Shown: positions 49,007 through 58,921 of the stretch, piece after piece
Numbering within the stretch: position 1 is the first letter of the stretch
How the letters are laid out: each line of letters starts with the position of its first letter
NCBI GenBank assembly: GCA_030602705.1
Contig: JAUVZF010000003.1
Coordinates: 18,875-82,874 of the forward strand
Source: Planctomycetota bacterium
GTDB taxonomy: Bacteria > Planctomycetota > Phycisphaerae > FEN-1346
Reading direction: 5' to 3'
DNA length: 64,000 bases
Position numbers and translations under genes: made by a program
The notes under the pieces: model-generated
Database searches by the model: none
The model's input: only the letters and a program-made list of their open reading frames with translations
What the model was told of the DNA's origin: nothing

Positions 49007-51763
49007 ATGTGCCGCCTCTTGGCGATGGTCGTCTGCCTGGCGGTTGCGTGCGCGACAGCGCTCGGGGCCGAGGCGCAAACGCCGGCACGAGATGCCCTGA
49101 CCTGGACCGACCTGCCGCCACTGCCGCCCGCGCCGGGGCAGCAGACCCAACCCGGCGTGGCCGGCCCGTTCGTCGGTGTGGACTGCGGCAGGCTCATCGT
49201 TGCGGGCGGCGCGAACTTCCCCGACGCGCCGCCGTGGCGCGGCGGCAAGAAGGTCTGGTGGGCCAACGCCTTCGTCCTCGAACCCGCTCGCGACAGCACC
49301 TACGAATGGCGCACCAACGAGCATTGCAAACTGCCGCGGCCGTTGGCTTACGGCGCATCGGTCACCACAAAGCACGGCATACTTTGCATCGGGGGATGCG
49401 ACGCCCAGCGGTGCTACACCGAGACGGTGCTGGTCACGTACGATGCGGCCGAGCAGCGCCTTGTCCATCGTCCGCTTCCGTCCCTTCCCCGTCCGCTGGC
49501 CTTCATGGCGGCCGCCAAGGTCGGCGACGCCATCTACGTTGCCGGCGGGCAGGAGACGATGACCGACGCCCGGGCGATGAAACATTTCTGGCGGCTGGAC
49601 CTGTCGCGGTTCGATCCGAAAGAGACCGACCAGAACCCGGACTTTGCGTGGGAGAAACTCGACCCCTGGCCCGGACCGCCGCGCGTCCTCCCGGTGGCTG
49701 CCGCGCAGAGCGACGGGGCGACCGACTGCTTCTACCTCTTCAGCGGTCGAAACATCGCCCCCGGCGCCGAGACCCAGGTCCTGACCGACGCTTACCGGTA
49801 CAACCCCAAGACCGGTACGTGGACGCGTCTGGCCGACGTTGCCCCCCAAGGCGAACCGCCGCGCTCGATCATGGCGGCCACGGCCATCGCCTCGGGCGCG
49901 GGTCACATCCTGGTGTTCGGCGGCGCCGACGGGAAACGGTTCCTCGAACTCGAGCGCCTCGGACGCCGGGCGGACGAAGCAACGGATCGCCGAGACGCCG
50001 CCGAAGCCGATGCGCTCACCAGGCGGCAGAACCGCATCCTCGACAACCATCCCGGTTTCAGCCGCGCTCTTCTCGCCTACCACACGATCACCGACACGTG
50101 GACCCGCGTCGGCCGGTTCCCGGGCGCCTGCCCCGTGACGACGACTGCCGTCGCGCTCGGCGACTCGATTCTCATCCCCAGCGGCGAGGTCCGGCCCGGC
50201 GTGCGCACGCCGAAGGTCTGGAAGGCCGACCCGCCGCCGGCCCGGTCGTTCGGATGGATCAACTACGCGGTGCTGGGCGTGTACCTGGCCGCCCTGGTGG
50301 CGATGGGCGTGCACTTCTCGCGGCGCGAAAAGACGACCGACGACTTCTTCAAAGCCGGCGGCCGCATCCCGTGGTGGGCGGCGGGTCTCAGCATCTACGG
50401 CACGCAACTGAGTGCCATCACGTTCATGGCCATCCCCGCCAAGACCTTCGCCACCGACTGGCGATACTTCATGGGGAACATGGCCATCGTCATGGTCGCG
50501 CCGCTGATCATCTTCCTGATTCTGCCGTTCTTCCGCCGCCTGAACGTGACCACGGCGTACGAGTACCTGGAGAAACGTTTCAACGTGGCGGCCCGTCTGT
50601 TCGGCAGCGTGATGTTCATGCTGCTGCAACTGGGGCGGATCGGGATCATTCTGTTCCTGCCGTCGATCGCCCTGAGCATCGTGACGGGCATCGACGTGCG
50701 GGTCTGCATCGTCGTGATGGCCGTCCTGAGCATCACCTACACGGTACTCGGCGGTATCGAGGCGGTCATCTGGACCGATGTCCTCCAGGTGGTCGTCCTG
50801 CTCGGCGGCGCAGGGCTGTCGCTGATGCTGATGCTCGCGCACATTCCGGGCGGTTTCGGCGGCATGATCGACATCGCCCGGGAGGCCGGCAAGTTTCACA
50901 CCTTCGACTTCCGGTTCGACCTCCAGACGCCGACCTTCTGGGTCGTCCTGCTCGGCGGACTGGCTGCCAACTTCATCTCGTACGGCAGCGACCAGACCGT
51001 CATCCAGCGGTACCTGACCACCAAGGACGAGAAGGCCGCAGGCCGCGGCATCTGGACCAACGCCGTCCTGTGCATCCCCGGCTCGATGCTCTTCTTCGGC
51101 CTGGGCGCGGCCCTGTACGTATTCTTCAAGACGCGCCCGGACCTGATGAACCCGACGCTCGCCAACGCCGACGCCGTCTTTCCGTGGTACATCGTGACGC
51201 AGTTGCCGACGGGCGTGGCGGGCCTGCTGATTGCTGCCCTGTTCGCGGCGGCGATGTCGAGCCTCGATTCGAGCATGAACTCGGTCGCCACCGCCGTCAC
51301 CACGGATTTCTACCGCCGCTTCAAGCCGGACGCGAAGGACCGCACCTGCCTCGCCCTGGCCCGATGGGTCACGGTCGTCGTGGGGCTGGCCGGGATGGGC
51401 CTTGCGCTGCTCATGACGGGCTGGGACATCAAGAGCCTGTGGGACGAGTTCAGCAAGGTTCTCGGCCTGTTCGCCGGCGGACTGGGCGGCCTGTTTCTAC
51501 TGGGCATCTTCAGCCGCCGGGCGCACGGCATCGGAGCGCTGGTGGGCCTGGCGGCCAGCGCCGCCGTCCAGTTCGCCGTCAGTTGGACGGGCATCGTGTA
51601 CCTGTTGCTGTACAGTTTCACTGGCGTGGTAACGTGTGTCGTGGTCGGATACGTCGCGAGCCTCATCATTCCTGTCAGGTTGGCGAGGGTCTGGTGGCTG
51701 AGGCAGGGGCCGATTGACGGTCTGACGCTTCACACGCTCCGCAAGAAGGACGAGGACGGGTGA
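49007..51763 (+). CDS. Kelch mutarotase (NanM-like, permuted) fused to a sodium:solute symporter
   Basis: 918 residues. Signal peptide MCRLLAMVVCLAVACATALGAEA; Kelch beta-propeller (about 30-410) with GRLIVAGGANFPDAPPWRGGKK, GILCIGGCDAQ, AIYVAGGQE and HILVFGGADG repeats; from about residue 416 an SSS transporter of about 13 helices with GWINYAVLGVYLAALVAMGV, WWAAGLSIYGTQLSAITFM and AAAMSSLDSSMNS. The propeller matches the YjhT/NanM type, which interconverts sialic acid anomers outside the membrane, here feeding a Na+-coupled importer. ATG 49007 is chosen at the signal peptide; ATG 48971 is possible. NanA follows by 16 bp. The 5' half of the 1894-aa track ORF is antisense to the giant gene and rejected. 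Confidence 0.85.
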   Translation: MCRLLAMVVCLAVACATALGAEAQTPARDALTWTDLPPLPPAPGQQTQPGVAGPFVGVDCGRLIVAGGANFPDAPPWRGGKKVWWANAFVLEPARDSTYEWRTNEHCKLPRPLAYGASVTTKHGILCIGGCDAQRCYTETVLVTYDAAEQRLVHRPLPSLPRPLAFMAAAKVGDAIYVAGGQETMTDARAMKHFWRLDLSRFDPKETDQNPDFAWEKLDPWPGPPRVLPVAAAQSDGATDCFYLFSGRNIAPGAETQVLTDAYRYNPKTGTWTRLADVAPQGEPPRSIMAATAIASGAGHILVFGGADGKRFLELERLGRRADEATDRRDAAEADALTRRQNRILDNHPGFSRALLAYHTITDTWTRVGRFPGACPVTTTAVALGDSILIPSGEVRPGVRTPKVWKADPPPARSFGWINYAVLGVYLAALVAMGVHFSRREKTTDDFFKAGGRIPWWAAGLSIYGTQLSAITFMAIPAKTFATDWRYFMGNMAIVMVAPLIIFLILPFFRRLNVTTAYEYLEKRFNVAARLFGSVMFMLLQLGRIGIILFLPSIALSIVTGIDVRVCIVVMAVLSITYTVLGGIEAVIWTDVLQVVVLLGGAGLSLMLMLAHIPGGFGGMIDIAREAGKFHTFDFRFDLQTPTFWVVLLGGLAANFISYGSDQTVIQRYLTTKDEKAAGRGIWTNAVLCIPGSMLFFGLGAALYVFFKTRPDLMNPTLANADAVFPWYIVTQLPTGVAGLLIAALFAAAMSSLDSSMNSVATAVTTDFYRRFKPDAKDRTCLALARWVTVVVGLAGMGLALLMTGWDIKSLWDEFSKVLGLFAGGLGGLFLLGIFSRRAHGIGALVGLAASAAVQFAVSWTGIVYLLLYSFTGVVTCVVVGYVASLIIPVRLARVWWLRQGPIDGLTLHTLRKKDEDG

Positions 51764-51779
51764 GGAAGGAGTCTGTGCC

Positions 51780-52697
51780 ATGACAGAGCACATCGAAGGG
51801 CTGATTGCGGCGCCGTTTACGCCGATGGGTGAAGACGGCGGCGTGAACCTCGCTGCCGTCGAACCGTACGCCGACCTGCTGGCGCGAAACGGCGTGGCGG
51901 GTGTGTTCGCGTGCGGCACGACCGGCGAAAGTTTGTTGCTGACGGTCGCCGAGCGGATGGATATTGCCAAGCGCTGGACGGACGTGGCGGCCGAGGGGTT
52001 CAAGGTCATCATCCACGTCGGGCACAACAGTCTGGCCGAGTCCAAAGCGCTCGCTGCCCACGCGGCCGAGATCCGCGCCTATGGCATCGGCGCGATGGGG
52101 CCGTGTTTCTTCAAGCCGCAGACCATCGAGGACCTGGTGGCGTTTTGCGCCCAGGTTGCGGCGGCGGCGCCCGCGCTGCCCTTCTACTATTACCACATCC
52201 CCGGGATGACCGGCGTCGAGTTCCCGATGGCCGACTTCCTGGAAACCGCGACCGAGGCCATCCCGACCCTCGCCGGCATCAAGTACACGTGGGAAGACCT
52301 CGTGGACTTCGGACGGTGCCTCAACGTCGGGGACGGGCGGTTCGACCTTCTCTACGGCCGCGACGAAACGCTGCTCGCCGGCCTGGCGATCGGCGCGCGC
52401 GGCGCGGTCGGCAGCACGTTCAACTTTGCGGCCCCGCTGTATCGGCGGCTCATGGAGGCGTTTGAGGCGGGCGACCTTGACACGGCCCGCGACCTTCAGC
52501 GCAAGTCCCGCGAGATGATACACCTGCTGTACCGCACGGCCGGTTCGTTCCTGCCGGCCGCCAAGGCCGTCATGAAGATGGTCGGCCTGGACTGCGGCCC
52601 GGTTCGCCTGCCGATGCGAAACCTGACGCCGGAGGAGGCCAAGCACGTGCGGGCCGAACTCCAACGCCTTGGCTTCGATGAATACTGCGCGAAATAG
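51780..52697 (+). CDS. nanA: N-acetylneuraminate lyase (DHDPS/NAL superfamily)
   Basis: Cleaves sialic acid to N-acetylmannosamine and pyruvate; 305-residue class I aldolase. GLIAAPFTPMGEDG start, CGTTGES pyruvate loop, FYYYHIPGMTGVEFPM with the catalytic tyrosine (the NAL rather than DHDPS form of this loop), and the Schiff-base Lys168 in LAGIKYTWEDL. GRDETLLAGLAIGARGAVGSTFN is also NAL-like. It directly follows the mutarotase/transporter fusion, which supports the substrate. No ManNAc epimerase or kinase follows in the window. Confidence 0.87.
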   Translation: MTEHIEGLIAAPFTPMGEDGGVNLAAVEPYADLLARNGVAGVFACGTTGESLLLTVAERMDIAKRWTDVAAEGFKVIIHVGHNSLAESKALAAHAAEIRAYGIGAMGPCFFKPQTIEDLVAFCAQVAAAAPALPFYYYHIPGMTGVEFPMADFLETATEAIPTLAGIKYTWEDLVDFGRCLNVGDGRFDLLYGRDETLLAGLAIGARGAVGSTFNFAAPLYRRLMEAFEAGDLDTARDLQRKSREMIHLLYRTAGSFLPAAKAVMKMVGLDCGPVRLPMRNLTPEEAKHVRAELQRLGFDEYCAK

Positions 52698-52758
52698 GAG
52701 CCGTCTACCCGGCCCGAACTGATTTGACTCGTCGCCGAGAAGCGATGCCCTATGACTC

Positions 52759-52786
52759 TTGACTGTGCCTTTCTTTCCCTTATGCT
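52759..52786 (+). promoter_or_regulatory. Sigma-70-type promoter for the double DUF1080 gene
   Basis: TTGACT (52759-52764), 16-bp spacer, TATGCT (52781-52786), about 75 bases before the start codon. Indicates the DUF1080 gene can be expressed separately from nanA. Confidence 0.6.
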
Positions 52787-52861
52787 GAGTCATCGCCGGG
52801 GGCCGCCCAAGAGGGTGGACGACAGGTTCCGTATCCCCAACTCCCGTTTGGAAAGGAGAGC

Positions 52862-54154
52862 GTGATGAAACGCGAAGCATTGATTCTCGGTGTCGTGTGC
52901 GTGGTGTTGGCTCCGTTGTCGGCGGCCATGGGGGCAGAAGAGGCGATCGAACCAACGGAGAAGACCGTGCTGTTCGACGGCAAGACCTTCGACGGTTGGG
53001 TCCGCCATCTGCGAGGCGAAGGCAAGGTGGATGAGACCTGGACCATCAAAGCCGGAGGCATCCTGGCCTGCACCGGTAAGCCGACCGGCTACATCCGCAC
53101 CGCCAAGGCCTACAGGAACTACAAGGTCCGCGTCGAGTATCGCTGGCCCGGCCGCACCGGGAACAACGGCATCCTTGTCCACATGGTCGGCGAAGACCGC
53201 GTCTGGCCCAAGAGCCTCGAATGCCAGGGCATGTTCCGCAACCAGGGCGACTTTTTCGAAATCGGCGGCGTCGAGTTCAACGAGCACACCAGCGGCGGCC
53301 ATCGCGTCGGGGGCCGAAGGGTCGCCAAGTACGACGCCCACAACGAAAAGGAGCCCGGCCAGTGGAACGTCTACGAGGTCTGGTGCGTCGGCGACACCGT
53401 CCGGCCGTACGTCAACGGCAAACTTATGAACGAGGCGACCGCCTGTTCCCTGAGCGGCGGCAAGATCTGTTTTCAGAGCGAAGGTGCGCCCATTGAGTTC
53501 CGCAACATCACCATCGAGCCCGCAAGCGACAAGAACAAGCCCTGGCCCGTTGTCCCCACCAGGAAAATCGTCCTTTTCAACGGCAAGGACCTCAGCGGTT
53601 GGGTCCGCTTCATCCCGAACGACCGGCGCGGCCCCGACAAGAAATGGATGGTGGACAAGGCCTGGAGCGTCCGCGACGGCATCATCCGCTGCGAAGGCAA
53701 ACCCAACGGATACATCCGCACCTGCGAGGAGTACGCAAACTACAAACTGCACGTGGAATGGCGATGGGCCGAGAAGCCCACGAACAGCGGCGTGCTGCTT
53801 CACCGCGCGGGTATCGACAGGGTCTGGCCCAAGTGCATCGAGGCTCAACTCATGCACCAGAATGCCGGAGACTTCTGGCTGCTGAGCCACTCGACGATCA
53901 AGGTGGATGGAAAGCAGATCGGGCCCAAAGCCTACGCCAACGTCAAGAAGAAGAACCCCTCAAACGAGAAACCCGCCGGCCAGTGGAACACCTACGACAT
54001 CATCTGCGACGGCGGCACGGTCAACCTCACCGTCAACGGCCAGATTCAGAACGAGGGCACAGACGCCAACCCGTCCAGCGGTGCCATCTGCCTACAGAGC
54101 GAAGGCAGCCCCATCGAGTTCCGGAACATCTATCTGGAGCCGCTCGACAAATAA
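52862..54154 (+). CDS. Exported protein with two DUF1080 (3-keto-disaccharide hydrolase-type) domains
   Basis: 430 residues. Signal peptide MKREALILGVVCVVLAPLSAAMGA, then two homologous domains (about 30-220 and 235-428). Each opens with LF(D/N)GK-x-(F/L)-x-GWVR, has the GYIRT..Y-x-NYK core and closes with Q-S-E-G-x-PIEFRNI. DUF1080 is a concanavalin-like fold; some members hydrolyse 3-keto-glycosides made by Gfo/Idh-type dehydrogenases, which would link it to the secreted oxidoreductases at 16806-19500. GGAAAGGAGAG precedes the start. Tandem duplication within one chain is less usual than a single domain. Confidence 0.87.
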   Translation: MMKREALILGVVCVVLAPLSAAMGAEEAIEPTEKTVLFDGKTFDGWVRHLRGEGKVDETWTIKAGGILACTGKPTGYIRTAKAYRNYKVRVEYRWPGRTGNNGILVHMVGEDRVWPKSLECQGMFRNQGDFFEIGGVEFNEHTSGGHRVGGRRVAKYDAHNEKEPGQWNVYEVWCVGDTVRPYVNGKLMNEATACSLSGGKICFQSEGAPIEFRNITIEPASDKNKPWPVVPTRKIVLFNGKDLSGWVRFIPNDRRGPDKKWMVDKAWSVRDGIIRCEGKPNGYIRTCEEYANYKLHVEWRWAEKPTNSGVLLHRAGIDRVWPKCIEAQLMHQNAGDFWLLSHSTIKVDGKQIGPKAYANVKKKNPSNEKPAGQWNTYDIICDGGTVNLTVNGQIQNEGTDANPSSGAICLQSEGSPIEFRNIYLEPLDK

Positions 54155-54197
54155 GCGCACCTGAGAGCCTGCCCGCACAAGTTACCAGAGGGCTTCC

Positions 54198-54267
54198 GCG
54201 TGGTGGCCTTCCCAGGCCACCACGCATGATTTGGAGCGTCTCGCGGCGGCCTAGGAAGGCCGCCGCG
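54198..54267. terminator. Two adjacent strong hairpins between convergent genes
   Basis: Hairpin 1 (54198-54225): 12-bp perfect arms GCGTGGTGGCCT/AGGCCACCACGC with a TCCC loop. Hairpin 2 (54242-54267): 11-bp perfect arms CGCGGCGGCCT/AGGCCGCCGCG with an AGGA loop. They share the GGCCT-N4-AGGCC tip. They lie between the DUF1080 stop and the tadC stop, suitable for ending both transcripts, although no T-run is present; they may be a repeat family. Confidence 0.55.
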
Positions 54268-54367
54268 CGGTTCGTGCAACAGACACCTGAGGGCACTTTG
54301 TCAACTTCCGTGAGCAGGCGTCTGGACGCTTACGGGAGCGCCCCGCCGCATCCTGGCGACCGTGGTT

Positions 54368-55276
54368 CTACTCCAGGTACTGGCCACGGATGAGGCGCAC
54401 GATGATGGGGGCGAAGATGACGAGGACGACGGCGATGAGGATGAGCATGGACGGAATGAGCATCTTGACGGCGGCCTCTCCGGCTCGCCTCTCGGCCTTC
54501 ATGCTGCGGCGCATCCGCAGGAGGTTTGCCTGGAGTTTGAGGACATCGGCCAGCGGCGTGCCGAGTTGCTCGGCCTGAAGGACGGCCGAAATGATGCCGT
54601 CGAGGCCGTCCACGTTGATGCGTTGGCCCAGATGGGTGAGGGCGTCCTGGCGGCTGCGGCCGAAATCGATCTCCCGGATCATCATGCCGAACTCCTGGTT
54701 CAGCGGTTCCTCCGGGTCGTCGCGGATAACGGCGTTGGCGGCCTCGTAAAACGTCGCGCCGGCGTCCATCGCCATGGCAATCAGGTCGAGCGTGTACGGC
54801 AGGCGCTTGGCAATCATACGCAGACGGGCCAAGGCCCGCTCGCGAAGCAGCAGGTACGCCGCGAAGAACCCCACGGTAAAACCGACCGCCAAGTAGCCCA
54901 GCAGGGCCAGAAGCGAGAGGTACCCCAGCATCGCCCAGACCCCCCACCACAGCGCGATGGCCCCGATCAGGCCCCACACCGTGCAGATGACCAGGTACTC
55001 GTCCGACGTGTATTGGTTCGGATTGCCGAGGGCCAGAAGCAGTTTCAGGATGTGCCGCTTCAGACCCGGCATGTTCAGCCGCCGAACCACGTGGTAGATG
55101 GGAACCAGGAACGGCCGCATGAAAGCGCTCTCGAAGATGGTGTCGCGATCGATGTTGTCCACCTCGATCCGGAATGCGGATGCATCCTCCGTCTCGATCG
55201 GCGTGCGGAACAGCGCAGAGACGAACAGAAACACCGACGCGAACACCAGCAGGTTGATGATGACGATCAGAATCAC
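54368..55276 (-). CDS. tadC: TadC-type pilus assembly inner-membrane protein
   Basis: 302 residues, T2SSF (GspF) domain. Hydrophobic N-terminus ILIVIINLLVFASVFLFVSALF, two central helices, and a C-terminal helix pair with LIPSMLILIAVVLVIFAPIIV. The soluble part has LDLIAMAMDAGATFYEAANAVIRD and FGRSRQDALTHLGQRINVDGLDGIISAVLQAEQLGTPL, the repeated T2SSF helix set. Forms the Tad/Flp pilus platform with TadB. Start GTG after GAGGGAG. Last gene of the tad run. Confidence 0.88.
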   Translation of the reverse strand: MILIVIINLLVFASVFLFVSALFRTPIETEDASAFRIEVDNIDRDTIFESAFMRPFLVPIYHVVRRLNMPGLKRHILKLLLALGNPNQYTSDEYLVICTVWGLIGAIALWWGVWAMLGYLSLLALLGYLAVGFTVGFFAAYLLLRERALARLRMIAKRLPYTLDLIAMAMDAGATFYEAANAVIRDDPEEPLNQEFGMMIREIDFGRSRQDALTHLGQRINVDGLDGIISAVLQAEQLGTPLADVLKLQANLLRMRRSMKAERRAGEAAVKMLIPSMLILIAVVLVIFAPIIVRLIRGQYLE

Positions 55277-55300
55277 GTCGTGCGTCTCCCTCGGTGCGGC

Positions 55301-56200
55301 CTAGATCTCGAACGTCACGATCTTGCGAATCCAGAGGAACCCGACAAGGTTCAGGAAAATGGCAATCACGAGCAGGAGCATTCCGTACTCGTCATTGAAG
55401 AGCGCCTCCACCCAGGTCGGCTCGATCATATAGTAGATGCCCGCGACGACCAGGGGCATGAGCCCCATCATGATGGCGCTCATCTTGTTCTCGGCCGTTA
55501 GCGCCCTGACTTTTTCTTCGAGCCGAATGATCTCGCGGAGCGACTCGCCGAGCCGGTCGAGCGTCTCGGGCAGGTTCCCGCCGCGAATGCGTGCGGTCTC
55601 CATTGCGGCAAACAGGAGTTGGTAGTGGTGCAACTTCAGCCGGGCCGACGCCCGCCGCATGACCTCATCGACGCTGGTGCCGTGCTCGAACTCTCGGAGC
55701 ATGAGGCCGAACTCCTGGCTGATGGGCGGCTCGGTGTTGTCCTCGATCAATTTCATCGATTGAACCAGGTTCAGCCCGGCTCGCATGCCGTTGGCCAGGG
55801 TCACCAGGCCGTCGATCAGTTGCTCGTTGAGTTTGTCGCGCCTGCGCCGCTGGAGGACGAAGATGACGAGGCGCGGCATCCAGTAGCCCAGAACCATGCC
55901 GACGCCGAAGGTGATGATGACGCCGAGTACTCCCGCCTCGGCGTGGTTGGCAAGCAGCGCGAGGATGAGGCCCGCGACAAGCGCCCCGGCAAACATGACG
56001 TAGGTCAGTTGGCGCGGCGTGACGTCGAACAGGAACAACTCGACCAGCGCGCCGTGGAAGTCCTCCTCCTGCTTGCGGATGAGCGTGCGAAGCGGCAGCC
56101 GCAGCGAGATGACGGCGCAGAACGCCGCAAACATCGCCAGCAGGGTCGCCCCGCCGCGATACAGCAGCACATCCTGAGCCAGTGGAACGAGGTCGGTCAT
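55301..56200 (-). CDS. tadB: TadB-type pilus assembly inner-membrane protein
   Basis: 299 residues, T2SSF domain paralogous to the next gene. Two N-terminal and two central helices, GLVTLANGMRAGLNLVQSMKLIEDNTEPP and ARIRGGNLPETLDRLGESLREI in the soluble part, and a C-terminal hydrophobic end. Starts 3 bp after the FHA-TadA stop with no clear ribosome site, so translation is probably coupled. Confidence 0.88.
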   Translation of the reverse strand: MTDLVPLAQDVLLYRGGATLLAMFAAFCAVISLRLPLRTLIRKQEEDFHGALVELFLFDVTPRQLTYVMFAGALVAGLILALLANHAEAGVLGVIITFGVGMVLGYWMPRLVIFVLQRRRRDKLNEQLIDGLVTLANGMRAGLNLVQSMKLIEDNTEPPISQEFGLMLREFEHGTSVDEVMRRASARLKLHHYQLLFAAMETARIRGGNLPETLDRLGESLREIIRLEEKVRALTAENKMSAIMMGLMPLVVAGIYYMIEPTWVEALFNDEYGMLLLVIAIFLNLVGFLWIRKIVTFEI

Positions 56201-56203
56201 GGT

Positions 56204-58093
56204 TTACATGAACGCATCAACGGTCAGGAGGCCCTTGTGAAGCAGATCCTTGGCGAACAGCGGTATATACCCGGTGTGCATCAGTTCTCCGCGCTTGCCG
56301 CGCTCCGTGCCGATCGTCGGCCGCACGAAGATGTCTTCCACGATGATGTCGTCCTCGTCGCGGTCCAGGCCGGCAATCTCGCTGATGGCGGTAACCTCGC
56401 GGCGTCCGTCGGCGAAGCGCGTCAGGTGGACGACGACGTCGAGGGCCGTGACGATCTGCTCGCGGATGGCCCGCACGGGCATGTCCACGGCCTCCAGGAC
56501 GAGGCCCTCGAGGCGTTTCATGGAGTCCTGGGGGCTGTTGGCGTGGATGGTTGTGAGGGACCCGTCGTGGCCGGTGTTCATGGCCTGTAGCATGTCGAGA
56601 GCCTCGGCGCCGCGGACCTCGCCGACGATGACGCGGTCCGGCCGCTGCCGCAGCGCGTTCTGGACGAGGGCCCGAATGGTGTAGCGGCCCTTGCCCTCGA
56701 CGTTGGCCTGGCGTGTCTCGACGCGTACCACGTGCTCCTGGCACAGCTGCAACTCGGCCGAGTCCTCGATGGTGATGATGCGTTCGTGCGGCGGGATGTA
56801 GGCGCTGACGACGTTCAGGAGGGTCGTCTTGCCGGAGGACGTGCCGCCCGAGACCAGCACGTTCTTTCGCCCCAGGACGCAGGCCCGCAGGAAGTTGGCG
56901 GCAAACGGCGTGATCGTTCCGAAACTGATGAGGTCGTCGATCGTGAACGGCGTCTCGGAGAACTTGCGGATCGTCAGGACCGGTCCGCAGAGACTCAAGG
57001 GCTCGATCGTGGCGTTGACACGGCTGCCGTCGGGCAGCCGGGCGTCGACGATGGGGGTTGAGCGGTCGATGCGCCGGCCGAGGGGCGTGACGATGCGCTC
57101 GATGACCGTGAGGACGATCTCGTCGGAGAAGAACGAGCGGCCGGTGTTGCGGATGACGCCGTTCTCTTCGATATAGATCTTGCTCGGCCCCACGACCATG
57201 ACCTCGGTTACGTTCGGCATGTCGAGCAGGTCCTGGATGGGGCCGAGGCCGACCACGATGTCGAGGATGTCCTTCAAGATGTAGCGGCGAACGATGTAGA
57301 CCCAGAGCGACTCGGTGACCTGCGGGGCCTCGCGGTCGAACTCTTCGTGGAACCGTTCCTCGACGGCCTCGACGTCTTCCTTGACGTTCTCTGCACCGAA
57401 TTTCAGGCCGAGGTCCTGGATGAGGAGGTCGCGCATTCGCAGCAGGCCCGCCTCGTACTGCGGGTCGAGAACGGCGTCGCCGGCCTTCAGGATGGCCGGC
57501 CGCATCTTGCTGCCCGCGCGGCGGGAGATCTCGGTAATGACGTCGCGCTTCAGTTGCTGCGCCACCAGGAACCAGCCCGCCTCATCGTCGACCTCGCTGA
57601 TGATGCCGTCGATGACGGCCGACAGGTGGGCCTTGATGTGGTCCACATAGCGGGGGTCGTCCTGCGCCTCGACGTCGATGGTCCGGAGGTTGAGCCGGCG
57701 CAGGAGTTCGCCGTGGACCTTCTTCTCGACAGCCATCGCCTTGGCCAGTGGGGTGCGTTCTCGGCGAATCCTGATGGCCTTGTCTGTGGGCTGGACGGCC
57801 TCGTCGGCCGACAGGTACAGCGCCCACTCGCCGATGTGAATCTCCTGCCCGGGTGCGATCTTGACCTGCTCGCCCATGCCCACCATGTTGTCATCGACGA
57901 GGGTTCCGTTCATGCCGACGTTCTCGATGAAGTAGTCGCCGTCGCGTGCGATGATGCGGGCATGCTCGCGCGAGACGAACGGGCTGGGCAGTTCGAGGTC
58001 GTTGGCGGGGTCGCGGCCGATGCGCAGGACCTCCCCGGTCAGTTCGATCTCCTGCCGCACGTCGCTCAACTGGCTGTAGGCGATAACGCGCAT
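56204..58093 (-). CDS. tadA: FHA domain fused to TadA/CpaF secretion ATPase
   Basis: 629 residues. N-terminal FHA domain (about 1-95) with [26 protein letters not shown], which binds phosphothreonine peptides. A helical linker with a CpaF-type N-terminal region follows, then the motor: [15 protein letters not shown], Walker [10 protein letters not shown] (about 411-419), [42 protein letters not shown]. Powers Flp pilus extension or retraction. The FHA part suggests control by a Ser/Thr kinase, a class abundant in planctomycetes. Confidence 0.93.
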   Translation of the reverse strand: MRVIAYSQLSDVRQEIELTGEVLRIGRDPANDLELPSPFVSREHARIIARDGDYFIENVGMNGTLVDDNMVGMGEQVKIAPGQEIHIGEWALYLSADEAVQPTDKAIRIRRERTPLAKAMAVEKKVHGELLRRLNLRTIDVEAQDDPRYVDHIKAHLSAVIDGIISEVDDEAGWFLVAQQLKRDVITEISRRAGSKMRPAILKAGDAVLDPQYEAGLLRMRDLLIQDLGLKFGAENVKEDVEAVEERFHEEFDREAPQVTESLWVYIVRRYILKDILDIVVGLGPIQDLLDMPNVTEVMVVGPSKIYIEENGVIRNTGRSFFSDEIVLTVIERIVTPLGRRIDRSTPIVDARLPDGSRVNATIEPLSLCGPVLTIRKFSETPFTIDDLISFGTITPFAANFLRACVLGRKNVLVSGGTSSGKTTLLNVVSAYIPPHERIITIEDSAELQLCQEHVVRVETRQANVEGKGRYTIRALVQNALRQRPDRVIVGEVRGAEALDMLQAMNTGHDGSLTTIHANSPQDSMKRLEGLVLEAVDMPVRAIREQIVTALDVVVHLTRFADGRREVTAISEIAGLDRDEDDIIVEDIFVRPTIGTERGKRGELMHTGYIPLFAKDLLHKGLLTVDAFM

Positions 58094-58118
58094 GGGCTCT
58101 CCGTGCCCCGTGGCCTGC

Positions 58119-58886
58119 TTACGGCGAGACCGGCGGCACCCCTCTCCTCATTTTGGCAATGTGGTCGAGTATCTGGTCCGAGAACTTCGGCTCGCCCGCC
58201 TTGCCCGTCGGCGACGGGCTGAGCGAGACGATAAAGTGTTTGTCAACGAGGGCCTCCTTGATCTGGAGCACCTGCTTGACCTGGGTCGTTTTCAACTCAA
58301 TCTGGATGTTGTTGTCGGCCCGCCGCCTGCCCTCGGTCGGCTCGGCCGACCCGCCGACGGCCTTGACCTGGATATTATACAGAACGTCCATGATCTCGCG
58401 GTCTTCTTTCCTTTCATCGGGGTTGGTGTCGAAGGCCCCGCGGATGGTGATGAAGGCCCCCGGTTGAAGGAGCGGTTCGGGCCGGATTTCGATCGTCATC
58501 CGCTCGTAGCCCGGGCGAATCTTATCAAGTTTCTTGGCCGAACCGGGCAGGAAATCGGTCCACTGGATGAACTCGCCCTCGTGCAGGTCGCGGCGGGGCT
58601 TGTTGCCGAGGACCGAACTGTCCTTGTACTGCGCCTTGACGACTTGGGAGAAACTCGGAAGCAACTTCTGGGGAACGCAGAACGCCATGATGTCAGCGGA
58701 CTCGATGGGCTTACCCTTCGCCACGTCCCTTCTCATCTGGAGGAACATCTCGGACCCGGCCTCGTAGGAACTCTTCAGATACATGACGTACACGTTGAGG
58801 AGGATCCCGGCCAGGACGGCCGCTAGCACCGCCACGACCAGCACGCCGCCGCTCGGAAGCCAGGGGTTTTGCTTTCGTCTCGCCAT
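58119..58886 (-). CDS. cpaB: CpaB/RcpC-type Flp pilus assembly protein
   Basis: About 255 residues from ATG 58886 (GAAGGAGC upstream). One N-terminal membrane helix, GGVLVVAVLAAVLAGILLNVYVMYL, then an SAF domain with VAKGKPIESADIMAFCVPQ and LHEGEFIQWTDFLPG, and a C-terminal beta region. CpaB proteins sit in the periplasm and are linked to the secretin. The position next to tadA fits. Confidence 0.8.
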   Translation of the reverse strand: MARRKQNPWLPSGGVLVVAVLAAVLAGILLNVYVMYLKSSYEAGSEMFLQMRRDVAKGKPIESADIMAFCVPQKLLPSFSQVVKAQYKDSSVLGNKPRRDLHEGEFIQWTDFLPGSAKKLDKIRPGYERMTIEIRPEPLLQPGAFITIRGAFDTNPDERKEDREIMDVLYNIQVKAVGGSAEPTEGRRRADNNIQIELKTTQVKQVLQIKEALVDKHFIVSLSPSPTGKAGEPKFSDQILDHIAKMRRGVPPVSP

Positions 58887-58921
58887 CGGTGCTCCTTCGC
58901 TTCGCCTGTCCCCGCGTGGCT

